NCBI GenBank assembly: GCA_017306245.1
Contig: JAFKIY010000006.1
Location: 62,001 to 126,000, forward strand
Source of the DNA: Micrococcales bacterium
GTDB taxonomy: Bacteria; Actinomycetota; Actinomycetes; Actinomycetales; Microbacteriaceae
Reading direction: 5' to 3'
Length of the DNA stretch: 64,000 nucleotides
Part shown: positions 63,168-64,000 of the stretch, in pieces
Layout of the letters: every line of letters begins with the position of its first letter
Position numbering within the stretch: the stretch's first letter is position 1
The notes under the pieces: model-generated
What the model was told of the DNA's origin: nothing
The model's database searches: none
The model's input: the letters and a program-made list of their open reading frames with translations, nothing else
Translations under genes and position numbers: made by a program

Positions 63168-64000
63168 ATGGGACAGCTCCCCACGGTGGAGGATGTTGCG
63201 CGTGCCGCCGGCGTCTCCCGGCAAACCGTCTCCAACGTCCTCAACTCGCCGCAGATCGTGAAGCCCGACACGATGACCAGGGTGAAAGCGGCGATCGCGG
63301 AACTCGGTTACCGACCGCATGCCTCTGCCCGTCGTTTGCGCACGAGGAAGTCCTCGACCATCGGGGTTCGGCTCGACCCCATGACCAACGGAATCTCCGG
63401 GTCGCTCCTCGACCGATTCCTGCACGCGCTCACCGAACAGGCCGCAGAGCGCGACCTGCGCGTCATGCTGTTCACGGCGCAGGGCCCGGACGGTGAAATC
63501 GACGAATTCAGCCGGCTCCGCGACGGCGCGGATGTCGACGCGTTCGTTCTGACCTCAACCGTGCACGACGACCCTCGCACGGCCTGGCTGCTCGAACACG
63601 ACTTCCCGTTCGTCACGTTCGGGCGGCCATCGGGGGCAGACGATCTTGGCGACCCCATTCACCCCTGGGTCGACGTCGACGGATTCAGCGGCGCGCAGCA
63701 AGCGACGAGCCATGCGATCGCCGGAGGTGCGCGCCGGGTCGGCTACATCGGCTTCGCCGACGAATCCACGACGGCGCTCGAACGCAGAGCGGGCTGGGCC
63801 GCGGAGTCAGCACAGCAACTGGGGCTCGACGGCGCGGAGCTCGACACGCTCTCGCTCGCGGTCGTGGACGGCGTGCCCCAGGGAAATGCCGCAGCGCTGC
63901 AGCTCCTCGGCCTGCCCGCGCCGCCCGACGCTCTGGTCTGCGCAAGCGACTCCCTCGCGCTTGGAGCGATGATGGCGGCCGCGAGCGTGGGCCGTGGAGA
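63168..64000 (+). CDS. LacI-family transcriptional regulator (3' end outside window)
   Basis: 277 residues visible; continues past the right edge. The HTH is MGQLPTVEDVARAAGVSRQTVSNVLN, with the hinge helix near GYRPHASARRLRTRKS, then the periplasmic-binding-protein-like core (STIGVRLDPMTNGI; VDAFVLTSTVHDD; GGARRVGYIGFADES; PDALVCASDSLALG). GAGGAGG precedes the ATG. It probably binds the two palindromes upstream and represses itself and the divergent debranching-type glycosidase; the inducer is presumably a glucan-derived sugar. Confidence 0.93.
   Translation, partial: MGQLPTVEDVARAAGVSRQTVSNVLNSPQIVKPDTMTRVKAAIAELGYRPHASARRLRTRKSSTIGVRLDPMTNGISGSLLDRFLHALTEQAAERDLRVMLFTAQGPDGEIDEFSRLRDGADVDAFVLTSTVHDDPRTAWLLEHDFPFVTFGRPSGADDLGDPIHPWVDVDGFSGAQQATSHAIAGGARRVGYIGFADESTTALERRAGWAAESAQQLGLDGAELDTLSLAVVDGVPQGNAAALQLLGLPAPPDALVCASDSLALGAMMAAASVGRG

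Overview
The window is high-GC DNA of an actinobacterium, most likely Microbacteriaceae. This rests on gene content rather than any rRNA: the actinobacterial order fhaA-fhaB-pstP-rodA beside a tRNA-Leu, the mismatch endonuclease NucS, a DUF3073 protein, a mycothiol-type DinB-like protein, a surface protein ending in an LAxTG sortase signal, and many genes that appear to be read from leaderless mRNAs. Coding density is very high and most of the window is ordinary chromosome. There is no integrase, transposase, phage module or CRISPR array.

Layout. 1-3785 (minus): the start of the cell-wall/division signalling operon, running off the left edge inside rodA. 3919-4002: tRNA-Leu(CAG). 4233-13028: transporters, a lipoprotein, an S4 protein, a HAD phosphatase, nucS, dodecin, the M13 peptidase pepO and a penicillin-recognising serine hydrolase. 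13363-16095: a 910-residue LAFTG surface protein behind the longest non-coding leader of the window. 16279-22848: small envelope proteins, a HemD-like protein, flavoproteins and pfkA. 22917-26342: a PutA-like protein whose aldehyde dehydrogenase half lacks both catalytic residues. 26558-28516: a SpoU methyltransferase and purA. 28753-35906: a carbohydrate locus with a divergent ROK regulator, a binding lipoprotein, two permeases, GH15 and GH66, reading like import and intracellular cleavage of isomalto-oligosaccharides. 35971-49221: housekeeping genes and transporters, with purL and purSQ. 49214-52569: an ornithine cyclodeaminase / CtlX / SGNH operon divergent from its Lrp/AsnC regulator, with a phased ATGCA array between them. 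52573-58176: purDC facing scp-purF-purM. 58213-64000: DUF3073, flavoprotein, CsdA-like PLP enzyme, amylo-1,6-glucosidase and a divergent LacI regulator with two operators, cut by the right edge.

Purine synthesis is the main metabolic theme (purA, C, D, F, L, M, Q, S in five separate transcription units). Two carbohydrate loci carry their own regulators. Points that deserve a second look are the catalytically empty PutA paralogue, the Lrp operator array, the recurring TAnnnT-N6-8-(A/G)TG leaderless start signature, and three unrelated intergenic inverted repeats with 15-22 bp arms.
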